Assembly (NCBI GenBank): GCA_023078555.1
Contig: CM041199.1
Location: 1,987,101-2,051,100, forward strand
Length of the DNA: 64,000 nt
From: Ulva prolifera
Taxonomy: Eukaryota > Chlorophyta > Ulvophyceae > Ulvales > Ulvaceae
Reading direction: 5' to 3'
Shown: positions 23,260-35,150 of the stretch, one piece after another
Layout of the letters: each line of letters opens with the position of its first letter
Position numbering within the stretch: the stretch's first letter is position 1
Notes under the pieces: model-generated
Told to the model about the DNA's origin: nothing
Seen by the model: the letters and a program-made list of their open reading frames with translations, nothing else
Database searches by the model: none
Position numbers and translations under genes: made by a program

Positions 23260-24871
23260 ATGGCAGACGAGAAGCAGATCAAAGCCGCAATCAAGGAGGG
23301 TGGCAAGAAGGGTACGTTTCTGGCTTACTCGCGTTGGCGATCGCCGATGTGCCTTTGCAGTGGTCGCTGACTTCCCAGTTGACTTGCAGGAGTGGACCTT
23401 CAAGGCATGTGCGACATGGGTGGTGTGAAGCATTTCAACGTGGCTGTTGACACACCCGACGGAAGCGTCGAGCTGATCAAGTATGTGCTCGAAGGCGCAA
23501 ACAAGGAGGTCGAGGAAGGCTCAGAGGAGCGCAAGGGCGGCGCCGGGGCCATCGGCAAGTGCTTCTATTCTGCTGGCCTTGAAGCAGTACGTTACCTCGT
23601 AGAAATCTGCTGCTATCGTCGTGGGGGCCCCTGTGCCGTTTGCTCACAGTTGTGCATGCCGATGACTTGCGGAATGGCCCAACGGTTGCTCAGTCTTGTC
23701 CCGGCCTTCGCGCAAAGTCATCACCAAAAGACGAGCGTATGGCGGGGTTAAGCTTTTATCTGGCTCAGCTAAGTTCACTGCTGGGCCACTGTGGTGGTCA
23801 TGCGATAATGTGAGATCAGTGATGGCACTCCAGACGCAACGTCATGTTGCCTCGTGAGCATATTGATTTAAGAAACTTCGAAAAGCGGTCTCTGCAAGTA
23901 AATGTTGAGATCGCAAGACTCGTGTCGTGAGTCCTAACACATCCGCTGTCTGCGCTCTAACGTGGTCAGTGCTGTCCAGGTGGCTCTGGCTTGCCACGTA
24001 CCAAAGGCGCTACAGGAAGAGAAGGATCTGACATGCAAGGAATGGTTTGAGACTGTCACCAAAGCTATGGGCGGGGAAGTCGAGATCTCTGAGGAGTCTG
24101 AGGAGATCATCATCGCTGTGTGCAAGGGCAGCAGGGAGAAGGAGCTCTTCCCTCTCAAGATGCGTGATGCTGGCTCATCTGCTGGCTACCAGATGCTCTT
24201 GAAGAAGGGTCTCATTCCTCAAGGTATGCTTTTCAAGGCCGGAGTGTCGCCATGAATGCGCTCATGTTAATGACCTAAATGCCCTGTTGGCGGCATTTCT
24301 GCAACCATGTTTTGCTGTGGTGTCCATTGAAATTGTTCTGTTCGTTGCCTTCCACCGTTCTGGACTCTCCATATCCCTGTTAAAATATTCAGCTATAAAT
24401 TCGCTTATAATCCATGAAATTAATAATTGAAGTCTGACGTGAGCCATAATTTGGAATTCTGACACCCCCGGCATGGCGAGCGAAGCGAACGAAAAAATAT
24501 TTCATTCACTTTCTCATGGCTTGCTCAGCGATCGCTTAATTAATTCAAAGCGACAGCCATCGCTTAGCACCTGGCAGATTCGTGTTCCGAGAGCAGCTGT
24601 TCGGTTAATAGCAATGGCCGGTCGTGCTCCTGAAGCCAGACAAAGCAATAGTAATATTGCAGGTCGGGCCAACTCATGGGTAATCCAGCCATAAGTTAAT
24701 TAATTATTGAGCCTTCCTATGGCTTACTAAGCTATACACTCTCAAATGAAAGTTTCTATCACTGCTCCATATCTCAGACCCTTGGTGTTGCAACAGTGCC
24801 CAATGCATGCAGATGACTCTGACGATGACTTCATCCCAGACCCCGAGGCTTGCGGTATTGAGCCCTGGTAA
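23260..24871 (+). CDS. Conserved-looking 183-residue protein with acidic C-terminal tail, four exons
   Basis: The exons 23260-23311, 23390-23586, 23980-24223 and 24813-24871 join in exact phase (donors GTACGT, GTACGT and GTATGC; acceptors TTGCAG, TCCAG and ATGCAG) to give 552 coding bases. The start is ATG 23260 (MADEKQIKAAIKEGGKKG). The middle reads MGGVKHFNVAVDTPDG and ELIKYVLEGANKEVEE, then SAGYQMLLKKGL. The last exon is DDSDDDFIPDPEACGIEPW then stop, so a highly acidic linker ends in an aromatic tail. The regular alternation of strand and helix suggests a small alpha/beta domain. I do not recognise the family and assign no function. This is the best-resolved splice model in the window. 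Confidence 0.8.
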
Positions 24872-25814
24872 ATGGCTGCATTTCTGCATGGCCCGCTCTG
24901 CCATGCACTGCCAATAGCTTTCGACCCGCTGTATGGTTCTTGTCATGTGCTGCGCTGTGCAGCTCGCGTGTGCCTACCTGGGGGGAAGGCGATCAGCATT
25001 CAGTGGCGAGACCGCAGTGTTGCAGCCAAGCAGGGCGCCGTGGCTGTGACTCTGCTGTCCACATCGTGTGCTGAGTCTTGACTTGCGATGGGCATGTTAG
25101 AATGTTCTGTGGGTGGCGGGGGCTGACGGGGGCTGTCTGCTCGGCACATGGAGAGGTCATTGTAACCATCATCCACCCTTGTCGTAGGACTGGGTTGTCT
25201 ACACATGCTTCCAACTATGTGCATCGAGACATGTGCATCTGATCTGTGTGAGGCTTCCCTTTCTGAAGACATAACCATCGAATTTGGTGCACGGCCACTG
25301 CAACATTGCAGCTGGTTGATCATCGGTAAACCACCAATGCTAGGAGTGTCCCACCTCATCAAGGGGCGACCACATGTACATGAGGTCATGACGCACGCTG
25401 CGTCTGAACGTCCTGGAGGGTTCCACCTCAAGCACATCGTTCTCTGCAGTGAGCAGATGACCCATGACATGTCCTTATCCAAGGTTGTTAATGTTATGCA
25501 AAGTCGGGCTATGCACGATTTCATGTGACCTGCACATCGCAGCAGGTTGGGACGTCTGAAAAACGGCTGGCTTGTGTGCCAACATGGGCATCCAAGACCT
25601 TGCAGCGAGTATGAAGTTTGTGCAGAGCGTGGAGTCTGTCGTGGTCGTGTCCCATTGGCACCAATGGTCAGCTATGCTACCTCAGTGGCTCTGCAAAACA
25701 GCCTCAATAACTGCTAGCTCAGCAGGCAGGACTGTTTGCAGCCAGTCGAAAGATGTATACCAAGCACCACAGATGTGAAGGATGATGCCACTCAATGCTG
25801 CGAAGTGCATGTCA

Positions 25815-26090
25815 GTGCTGTTGTCTTGTCACCATATCTAGGGCACAGTTCGGAGCTGTGCTAAGACCATTGGAAATCATCGAGTGTAGCTGGTGCAGCT
25901 TAGTCGATTCCATGTTCTCCTCCTCTGGGAGAAGACCACATGTGGCTTTCGTGCTTTTCAGCTGTCTATTGGATAACTTCTATTTTGAGAAAAATAGCTA
26001 TACTTTTAACTATGATTGTCCACGGTTTGCAGCATTTGGGACGTTTCTGCTTCAGAGCAGAGCTTGTTAGTATGCTCGCAAGCATGTACA
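25815..26090 (+). repeat. Dispersed repeat B, copy 1
   Basis: Collinear with 39835-40110: CTGTTGTCTTG, GGGCACAG.TCGGAGCTGTGCT, ACCACATGTGGCTTT, GTGCTTTTCAGCTGTCT, AACTTCTATTTTG, ACTATGAT.G.CCACGGTTTG and CAGAGC. Identity is roughly 75-80% by eye. No coding potential was seen; class unknown. Confidence 0.75.
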
Positions 26091-26483
26091 AGCAGAGCAG
26101 CAGACTAGGTCTACTTTGCTGGATACTCAGTATGACGTCCAACGTTGCTGCGTACCGGTCACGTCAACCATCGACCAACAGCAAGTTCATGATCCCCAAT
26201 GGCGTGAGGTGTGTTGCCAGCAGTGGCCTGAGATGCTGCAGCTAGCGTGAGCGTGGCAACGCTGTTTGTGTCCTTGCGGTGTGCAGTGCACGACCCCTCT
26301 GGAGAAAGTGCTGACACCATGTGGAACAGATATTTGTTATGCGATACCTACTGGCGTGCTTGATATGTGCTGATGGTTGGAGCAGTGAGGTTCAGAGGGC
26401 ACAGTTCAGAGGGCTGTGGAAATGGGAGGAGAGAGTGGCACATAAAGTCTGAAGCTGTTGGATATCCATATATAAAACAATGG

Positions 26484-26773
26484 CCCTGAACCAGAATGGA
26501 ATGAACCAGCATGCCCAAGGCAGCCAGGCACTTGGGTGGCCTAGACAACATATGCTTGCGAGCTCCAGTAATGGGGAGTAAGCTGAACTAACTGTCATCA
26601 TAAGAGTTGATGCAGTCTCAAGTGCTGATACAATGCCCTAATTAGGGCATTTAAAGTACCTGTGCGAACGCCAGTCTTGCTCGATCTGATCAGATCATTT
26701 ATTGACTTGGTACAACTTGGGTTGCACTCGAATCTTGTTTATCTTGATATCTTGAATATCTTGAATGCACCAT
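26484..26773 (+). repeat. Dispersed repeat C, copy 1
   Basis: GGCCCTGAACCAGAATGG leads to GTAAGCTGAACTAACTGTCA, AATGCCCTAA, GAACGCCAGTCTTGCT, and ends with runs of TATCTTGA-type sequence. Two more copies lie at 41649-41918 (plus) and 40294-40565 (minus). This copy has a private 20-bp perfect palindrome at 26632-26651 (AATGCCCTAATTAGGGCATT). Size and tail suggest a SINE; unproven. Confidence 0.75.
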
Positions 26774-26785
26774 CTGACACTCTGT

Positions 26786-26830
26786 GGCAATCCTGTGGTA
26801 TGACCGCTATACCACTGGATTGCCAAACGT
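26786..26830 (-). repeat. Hairpin element with tRNA A-box-like sequence, copy 1
   Basis: GGCAATCC and GGATTGCC pair, followed by GTGGTAT with ATACCAC, leaving the loop GACCGCT. On the minus strand CAGTGGTATAGCGGTC resembles a tRNA D-arm (pol III A box). It interrupts the tail of repeat C relative to the copy at 41649. A relative is at 39334-39402. Confidence 0.6.
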
Positions 26831-26929
26831 GTGAACGTGCACACACTGCCTTTCACATCTGCCCCGCATCAACACCTGTGCTTCTCCTTGCGCTTGCGAC
26901 CGGTGCCGACTGGCGCTGCTGCGCGCTGC

Positions 26930-29900
26930 GCTGGCGCCGGCGTGGCTCGGCGCACGCGCCGCGCTGGCGCGCAACACGGGCGTGCCGCTGTGTAACCTCG
27001 GAGAGCGCGCGCACACCGCTGCGACAGACATCGCGTTTGCGCGCGCCCTGCGCGACGGCGGCCACTTGGTATGGGCGGAAGACCCGGCACTGCCAGACGT
27101 CGTGCCGGCTCAGCAGCGTGCTGATGAGGCGGACTTCCCAGGGCCCGACCCATCAGCCTCAACAACCAGTGCGCCTCAAGTCCCCTGACCATGCTCGCAA
27201 TGCCTCTTCTGCAGTCTGCCTGGAAACGTTTCCATGTATCTTAACCTTGGGCGTGCGTCATGCCTCACCAGCCGCTACACAGCTCAGGTGACCCTTGAAA
27301 AAAACACAGATGCATGCTCAGCCAGAAGTGTTGCCTTGTGTTTCTTCATGGTCCTGCTGAGCATGCCCAGAGAGAGGGTCCATGCTGGCGCCGTGGGCGA
27401 ATGACGCGGCGAACAGGTGCGGCCACCGCCCCATGCATTGGCTCCAGCACATCCTGGGGTATCAAGCGAGTCCACGTCTAGAGATGCCTAGACAGCACAG
27501 GTCAAGCATCGTGTATGCCTGCACTGTGTGTATTCACACAGCACGGGGCGTTGGCATTCGCGCTTGCTTCCGGAGGCACATGGCCCAGCCAACGTCCAAA
27601 ACAAACGCGTCACCGAGGCGGATGCGAAGCGCCCACACACACTCGCCTGCAGGAGTGTCAGCGTCGCGGATGGCCTGCTGCGGAGGCTACACGCATGGCT
27701 GCTCGACCCGGCGTCCGCGCTGCACTCCCCGCTGCTCCAGACGACCGTCGAGACGGCCGTCGCCAAGACGTTCCTGCAGCTGCTGGCGGAGCTGCGCGCG
27801 CTCGACGCGACCATCGTTGCGGCGTCGCCGGCATCCATCATCGTCGCGACTCGCAAGCACACGCTCCCGGCGGCCGCCGCGTACGTGCGTTTCCTCACGG
27901 ACACTCTCGCCGCGCGGCCCCTCTTCGCGTGGGTCTCGCTGCAGCCATCGCGCGTGTGGGCGACGCTGCTGTGGCGGGACGCGTTCAACTACTCCGGCGT
28001 GCGCGTCCCGCTCGCCGCGCTAGATGCCGGCGGAGCGGCGGCTGCACCGCCGGCGGCGGCGGCACCGCCACCGCCGCCTCAGGCGGACGCAGACATGGCG
28101 GCGCTGGAGGATGACATGGAGGGGGAGGACGTCGACGATGCGGCAGAGGTGCCCGCAGAGGCGGAGGCTGCAGCAGACGCTGCGACGGGGGCCGCGGCGG
28201 GCGGCTGCGCGTACGAGGCGCACTGGAACCTGCGGGAGTTTCTGCCGGAGGCGGTGCACAAGTACTTTGACGACGTGGTGGAGCGCTTCGTGGCGCGGCC
28301 ATGGCGCGCGGTACAGGCAGATGCCGAAGCTGCCCCGGTGCGGCCCCGACTCTCGCAAGGGCTGACTCAGCGAAGGGCAGCCCTGTCTGCGGGTGCCCAG
28401 CGCAGATTGAACCTGGCGCGCTGTTTCGGGCCTCGTGACGCCTTTGGTGCAGCTCGAGGTCGTGCAGTGGCCGCCACTTGCTCAGGGCGGCGCAACCCTG
28501 TGTGTGTCGCAGCGGCCGCCGTCTGCCTCACCTGTCGCGCATGCTCGGCCGCATCACGTGTGACGCCGAGACCAAGCTACGGTATATTACCCCAGCCGGC
28601 ACTGGCGAGGGCCCCTCGCTGCCTTGTGGGACGTGTTACGCTCTGTCCCATGCAAGAACTGTCGCTGCTTCTGATCGCTCAATGGATTTGCGGCCACGCA
28701 CCTAGATCAGCCACGGACTACACACCGCTCTCTCTGCTGTCTGTCGTCTCCGTGTCCATCCTGTCCGTTGGGAAGCAGGCTTGAATCGCGGTGCAAGAGC
28801 TGGATGATTTGCCAAAGTGAATGATGACGCCTGATGCGGCCTCTCGTGAAGAATCGCAGCAGCAATGTTTTTTGTTCAATTTATGTACGCACCTATCGCA
28901 TTTTTAGCTTCCTCGTGGCAAGGTTCACTGGAGTCACGCATCCCTCAGTCGCATAAGTTCAGCCACACGTTACAACAGGTGCCTCGGGCTGTCGCGCCGG
29001 TGACTCGAGACCCTGCAACCCCTGCGAGCGCGCGTGCCGCAACAACCGGACTGCTGGGCGTGCCGCATGCGGCGCATAAGTTACACCAGCTGGGACTACC
29101 GTATCGTAGAGCATCCAGACACATATCGTATGTAGCAGCATTGAATGTAAACATCCACCTCAAAATCACAGGTCCCACGCATCATGATGCAGGGTGGCGC
29201 GACACAGGCACTCGTCGGCGTGCGCACCGTCGATGCATGCACCCTCGAGTACCTGCGCGAGTGGCTACCGGCGCGCCTGCTGGAGCGCCTCTTCCAGATG
29301 ACGCAGGCCATTGCGCGCCACATCCTCCCCGGTGCCGCCGCCGCCGCAGCGCGCTTCCCGCATCCCCCCGGCTCGCACCTCCTGCCTGGCGCCCTCGGCA
29401 CGCCGGCGCTTGCGTTTGTCCGCACCGTGTGCGCCGTCCTCGCCCTCGACTCCACCGTCGCCGACGAGGTCCGCCACAAGCTCAATCGCTTTTTCTTTCT
29501 CTGCCACACCGCCCGCTCGAGTGTGTGTATGTCCGGTGTTGCATAACTGAGCCTTCTCATCGGTGCATCAGGTTGCGTTGCCTCGTAGTATGCGTCGGTG
29601 CTCCGCCAAGAATGAGTTGATCATCTTGTACATCGTTTTTTGCAGAGTTGGCTGCTTGTTTGGTCATGACGATGGGACCTTTCAGCCCCCCCCCCCCCCC
29701 CGATCTCAGCTGTGGCATCAGGCATGTTTATCTGCAGGCTGGCCCGGCCACGCAAGAGTGTGTGATTGGTGCTACAGTGCTGGATGCCTTGTTATGTCCC
29801 AAATTCGGGAGCGGTCACTTTGCCTGCATGAACAATGTTGTCTCATCATGCGTGCATAATGCATTCACAAACACGCACCCACACAGTCCCGGCCGTGGGC

Positions 29901-30485
29901 ATCACCGCGCTCATCTGGCTGGACGGAGCCATGCGCAATCGTACTCATGCGTGCATATGGTCTGTCGTGCATGCGGCCGATGAGGAGGCATGCGGTGACG
30001 TTTATCGCAAACCGTGGTTGCAGGTGGTTTCGATGCGGAAGCAGCTCCTCGCGCTGCTGCATGTCCGCGAGTTTGCAACTGAGGCCGCCTTCGTTGACCC
30101 CTGCCGGCCGCTCGTCCTCCCAGCCGTACCCTGCACCGCGTGCTTCGCCGTCGCCCCCCTCGATGTCACCCGTAGCCACTGCGATGCCGGCTGGCGCTGC
30201 GGCGCCTGCAGCGCACCGCGCCCGGCGGCGGACATCGAGGCGAGGCTGCATGAACGGCTCCACGCAGCCGTGGCCGGCGGCACGCTGTGCGACCTGCGCT
30301 GCCGGAGGTGCCGCGCGCTCTCACGAGGGGGTGCGGAGCGGCAGTGTCCAGACTGTGGCGGGGAGCTGGAGTTTGCCGGCGACAGCGGGGACGTGCGGAT
30401 GTGCGCGACGGTTGTGGGGAGTATAGCGCGGCACCACGAGATGCCGGGGCTGCTGGAGGCGGCGGAGTGGGTCGCAAACGGGTGA
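26930..30485 (+). pseudogene. POLE: DNA polymerase epsilon catalytic subunit, 3' part, copy A (damaged)
   Basis: POLE is the leading-strand replicative polymerase; only its C-terminal non-catalytic half is present. Segments in order: VPLCNLGE and IAFARALRDGGHLVWAEDPALPD (to about 27165); remnant SMLAPWANDAANRCGH (27379-27458); an exon from 27653 (TFLQLLAELRALDATIV, PSRVWATLLWRDAFNYSG, an acidic linker, WNLREFLPEAVHKYF); an exon from 29172 (PPGSHLLPGALGTPALAFV, DEVRHKLNR); a final exon 30024-30485 with CysA (CTAC, CGAC) and CysB (CRRC, CPDC) metal motifs and stop. Relative to copy B it lacks 180 bp, removing an acceptor and about 45 codons, and one base near 27147. No polymerase or exonuclease exons lie upstream within the window. 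It is therefore probably a non-functional duplicate, although the CysA/CysB exon is intact. Confidence 0.8.
29684..29701. repeat. Poly-C tract
   Basis: An uninterrupted C run lies in the last POLE intron of copy A; copy B has a longer one at about 63727-63747. The length difference between copies shows that these tracts vary. Confidence 0.9.
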
Positions 30486-32820
30486 CCGGCCCCACGGCCG
30501 GAGCCTGGGCCGCACCATTCATTGCTGTCCGTGTGTGTAGTCGCTGCCGCAGGTTTGTTGTGATAATCTGCGGCGCGAAGCTTCTTTTTCAACATCCGTG
30601 TGATAAAGGCTATGTAATCATGCATGCATTCATACGAGCTGTTTTCTCCAGAAGGGCGATGTGGTATGTGTCGAGTTGGGGTGGTGTATTCATCTGTTGC
30701 AATTGGGAGCAGCGGCCATCGTCACGACAGTCTGTGAGCTTCAGACAGCCCACACATTCGGAAGCATCGTCACAAAACCCCGCCAGCGGGGAAATACCCC
30801 TTGGCTCGTCTGAACAGCCTGCTGCAATGGCCGACAGAAAGCCATTGTAACAGTGTGTCGCTTATAAGCTAATTAGATGACCCTCATGTCTTCTAATGTG
30901 CCATAAACATGATCAAAGTGGCTTACTGTTGATGTTAGAATGCTTTCGCGCCCTTGAGATGGCATACAGGGTGAAGAAATGTGCAACCATGTCATACATG
31001 TAGAAAGATATTGGCTTTGCTTCAATCTGTGAATTACATCCCTAGCACACTAGTTTCTCAACCTTCACAAGAGTTAGACATGCAAGTCGGGGGCCTCGAC
31101 TCGAGGCACCTGAAGTCGTACGTTGCTCTCGCCTGAAAGCTGCTCCGACAGCTCTCTAGAGATCCAGTGTAATGAATCCAAATTTGACCGGCAATGCGTT
31201 CGCGTGTTTATGTTGACGGACTTCAGCCCAACAGCGGACAGATGTATGATTCTTCAAGAACGCACACTACATACGTGACCACGCTTCACCCTTGCCGACC
31301 AGTGGCTTGTGTCTACTGACTCCTTCGTCGCTTCTGCGATGTTCCAATGAAACAATCTCGGCCTTTCCGTGTGGATGTAGCTTCTGACGGGCGTACTTAT
31401 GGTGTTTTTGTCTTCATGCAGCTCGAGGGCAAGGTAGGCAAGAGTCTGCACACACAGAATGGCAGTGTCAATCTCCGATCCATGCATGTATCAAAACAAG
31501 ACCGGCCACAATCAGATGCTCTGCATTGTCACGCCAGCAGAGATTCAAATTGTTCATTCGACATAGTAGGTCTAGTCCAGCGAATTGCATGTTGAGCCGC
31601 ACTGGCACGCCAGCATAGAGATGTGAAGGTCACACGTGCACGTGCAACATGTTGCATGATGCTTTGTTTGCGCTACATGGCTTACAACAATCGTGCGGAG
31701 ACGTCGACGTGTCATGCATACCTGAGCAAGACCAACCTGTGAGCAAAGTCCTGTTGGAATACAACATATCTGAATTGGGGGACACCCGGTCCTTGAATTC
31801 AGAAGCAGCCGCTCGAAGCACACCCCGCCTTTCTTCTCTCACACCACCGCTGTGCATCTGCGCTGTACACTTCAACACCTGTGGGTGTGTGTGGTCGTGT
31901 GTGTGGCTGTCCGGCTGTGGCCGGCGCGGGTGCTGATGTTGCGTGGGTGTGTTGGTGTGCACATATTGCGTGTGGCTTGTTGCATGGTGTACGATTCCCC
32001 TGGTTGTGGCTCTCGGTGCTACCTGCCTTGCTTACTTTGTCCTGGTAAGACATCAACACCTTGAGTACGTGTACCGCTCATACTCCGTTATACTGATGCC
32101 AAAGAACTCTTTATACCGTGCCCAGAGCTGCCGACGACGCCACACAGTGGCTGGCCCGTTTCCCGTCCTTGCCCACTGGCCCGCAGCCAACCACGGCACA
32201 GAGAAGCATGACCATGACTACAATCTCATGCGATAGGCTGGATTGAATCCAAGACTGCCACCCGCTCGGGTGTGCTGTGCAAGTGCCGCTGATGTACCGA
32301 TCTGTGTGCCATGGCCGCTGATGTACCGATCTGCAGCACAGGCACACACCATGGTTGCAACACCGTGTGCTTCATCATGATGTGGCTTGTTGCGTGGTGC
32401 GGGGTTCCCCTGGTTGCTGCTCCCGGTGCTACCTGCCTTGCTGGCTTTGTCCTTGAAACACACCAACACCATACACTCAACATGCAGCTGAGGCTGCGGG
32501 TGAATCGGCATAGTCCTAGTCGTGTGCAGAAAGCTTGGGGCTCTACACATGGAAGCAAGAATTGATAGGCGGTACATGATTCTGGACTCCTATAGATATC
32601 ACCCGAACTGCTTGGCATCAGTGCTTGTTGATCCGACTGAAGGGCAGCACCTGCACTCTTTGTCAGCCGCGCAATTTGCACAACAGATGCTCCTGCAACC
32701 ATGTAATCGGTGCATGCCAGCTGGTGTGTGCAAGTGTGTTCTGCTGCGCTCTGCTTCAAACAGTTGCAGCGCATCCATTGCAACAAGCCACACTGTGCAG
32801 AAGTCACGCTGGCGAGCGGG
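30486..32820. other. Intergenic, no gene; one direct duplication
   Basis: Bases 31971-32060 and 32381-32470 are direct repeats (TGTGGCTTGTTGC, TTCCCCTGGTTG, CGGTGCTACCTGCCTTGCT), roughly 85% identical. Between them GCTGATGTACCGATCTG occurs twice in tandem (about 32288-32332). No open frame is convincing. Confidence 0.55.
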
Positions 32821-35150
32821 CGCCCATATTATTCTTACACGTACCGTGTGCCCTAGCCACCCTAGCTAGCTTGGACAGTCCACGGAAGTCAGCCGCACGA
32901 GCAGTAAAGCAGCAGCAGAAACACTATCATTACTTGATCTATCAAAAGGATGGCCAGGAATGCCTTCGTGGCCAAAATGCGTGCATATACTATGGCGCTT
33001 CCGATGACATCCCCGATGACGGACCTGTCCATTGCGGTAGACGTTCGAGACTTGAAACTGGAACCTCAACAATGTGATGAGTCTATATCTTTTGATAGCA
33101 TACGCTGGACTCTTGATTCACGCAAGGATACTGTTGCTGCGTGTCTTCGTTGTGAGGATGTCAACAACGTCCTTGAAAATGTCAAGCGCTCTGAGGATCA
33201 GCGGGGCAACTGCAGGCTATGTAAGCATAATCAGAAACCTGGCAGGACTACTACGTTGAATCACACCTATCTTTGCAATTTCGGGGCCAGCCGATGTACA
33301 GCTGCCAAAGAAAGGCAGGATGCTGGGCTGGTTGGGGCTTCTGCTGCTAAAATGGCTGCAAAGGCAGATCAAACAGCTGCTGCCAATGGACCTTCTCGTG
33401 TAGGCAGGAATGCAAGGGGTACTGGAGTGACCTGCTATGGTTGCAAGTACAAGATGCACTGCCGCGTGTTCCTCAACCATCCCAATGACTTGTACATTGT
33501 GTTGCACAATCATGGGAAGCACAGCAGTGATCCCACACAGGAGGGATGTCCGCACCAGACTATAAAGGTCAGTGAAGACACCAGAGCGTTCTGCACTGGC
33601 AAAATCATAGAAGGGGTACCAAATTCCTCGATCCTGAAGCGTATATGCCTCTGGACTCATTCAGATGCTGTCCGCTTTTGACAAGACGTGTAGATTTTTG
33701 CGCATCTACGCAGAGAACTTGCAGCGGCTTGCAAAGCTTAGCGGGATACCTCCCTCAGAGCCAGAAAGTTTGATGTCGCAATTGCTGCAGACATCTTCCA
33801 AGAAAGATGCTGCAATTGACAATATATACCTTGGGAACTTGCGCAGGCAGTCGTTGGCTGCTCAAGGGTGTTAGCAGAAGAACGGACACCTTCCAAAATC
33901 GAGCAGGCCAGGAATGGTTCAGGAATGGCCAACAAATTCCAGCGCGTTTGTGAAAGATTCAACAATCCTGATTGCCCTGACGATGACCACAGGAAGATTT
34001 TTGGGAGCATAGATGTGTTGCTCAATCAGCTGCTCCGAAACACTTACAGCCCTAGCTTGATAGCCAGGGGCAAGGCTTCTGCACGAGCAGGCCACATTGT
34101 GCAGAGCTATGTTCCACAGGTGAAGAGGCATAAAACCGCTTTGCCAAGGGGACACGAGAAGTCGATTAAGCGTATCAGACCAGTTGATGCATTGACTACA
34201 GCAAAGACAGACAAGAGTGTTCAAGAAGCAGGTCCCTGCACCAGATTTGAGAGGACCAGCCAGAAAGTGAGAGCAGAAGCAAGAAATTCAGTGACCGCTC
34301 ATCACAGTTCGAGAAAAAGCTCTCGGGACAGGAGAATGCAGCTGTTGTGGAGGAACAGTGTGTATTGAACAAAAGCATTGCCCAGCCAGGTGATGTTCAC
34401 GTTAGTGATGACAAAATGATGGAAGAGGCTGAATGTGACTCACTCTCGCTTGCTAATACAGGAGAGCCATTGAGTGGTGCAAGGCCAGCACTCCAGCCCA
34501 TTGTGCACAATGATTGTGCAACACCCGATGAGCGACATATTGACATGGACGATATGATGTTCTTGTTAACAAACGGCAGATAGATGCATTATTTTGATAC
34601 TGTGGCAGAAACATATTGATTGACACCGCTGCAGCGGTCTGCTGGTGTAAGAGTCAAGTTGGTTCCATTCGCATGTTCATGCTGAGCCCAAGTTCAACGT
34701 ATATCTGGCATGACCAGTTCCAGCATCCGCCTTAGCCAGTAAAACGCCACTGATCGCATTCTTCACGCACGTCGACTGATCAACTTGATACCAGATTGCG
34801 TTGGTGTTGTGGTAGCACGAAAGCCAACCTCGTACCAACCGCAACCAAGAAGGTTCAGATGTACAACGAAGCCTAAAGATAACAATTAAACCAGTAAGGT
34901 GCATATTTGCGACTTCTAGGCGAAGTACGGCGCATCTAAGAGCAACAAGCCGATCCGAAGCCTGCCTCACTCATGGCAGCACCGATCGGTTGTGGTTTCC
35001 GGTCGTCAAGGCCGATACAGTTCGCGATGTGAAGCATAGAGGTTGTTTGTGTGTCTGCTGCTGCTTTACTGCTCGTGCGGCTGACTTCCGTGGACTGTCC
35101 AAGCTGGCGAGGGTGGCGAGGGCACCCCGTGCGTGTAAGAATAATACGGG
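32821..35150. mobile_element. TIR DNA transposon of 2.3 kb, MULE-like, no transposase seen
   Basis: Terminal inverted repeats of about 102-104 bp (32821-32924 and 35049-35150) share TATTATTCTTACACG, CTTGGACAGTCCACGGAAGT and CAGCCGCACGAGCAGTAAAG. Flanking 32811-32820 (GGCGAGCGGG) and 35151-35160 (GGCGAGCCGG) match at 9 of 10 bases, which fits the 9-11 bp target duplication of Mutator-like elements. The interior holds a broken ORF chain with zinc-finger motifs (listed separately), but no DDE transposase is recognisable. It is probably non-autonomous. Superfamily assignment is inferred from TIR and duplication lengths only. Confidence 0.75.
32950..34582 (+). pseudogene. Transposon-borne zinc-finger protein, broken into four frames
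   Basis: Four overlapping frames follow each other: 32950-33681, about 33656-33874, 33868-34368 and 34347-34582. The first holds two Cys/His clusters: CLRCEDV with CRLCKHN and a downstream H/C pair, then CYGCKYKMHCRVFL with YIVLHNHGKH. The second cluster resembles the WRKY/GCM1- or FLYWCH-type finger found in MULE and related transposases, which binds DNA. The frame changes near 33665, 33870 and 34350 could be decay or unrecognised introns. The later parts are basic (RGHEKSIKRIRPVD) and acidic (MEEAECDS, DMDDMMF). Position between the inverted repeats makes it element cargo. Confidence 0.55.

Larger units (their letters stand above)
24872..26880. other. Intergenic region with dispersed repeats
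   Basis: Bases 24872-25800 show nothing recognisable. Bases 25815-26880 hold the dispersed repeats B and C listed separately, and an inserted hairpin. No gene is supported. Confidence 0.5.

Noticed and set aside
31799..32807. Minus-strand frames sharing KAGST..NQGN peptides
   Set aside because: The similarity is explained by a 90-bp direct duplication in noncoding DNA; the frames do not extend outside it coherently.
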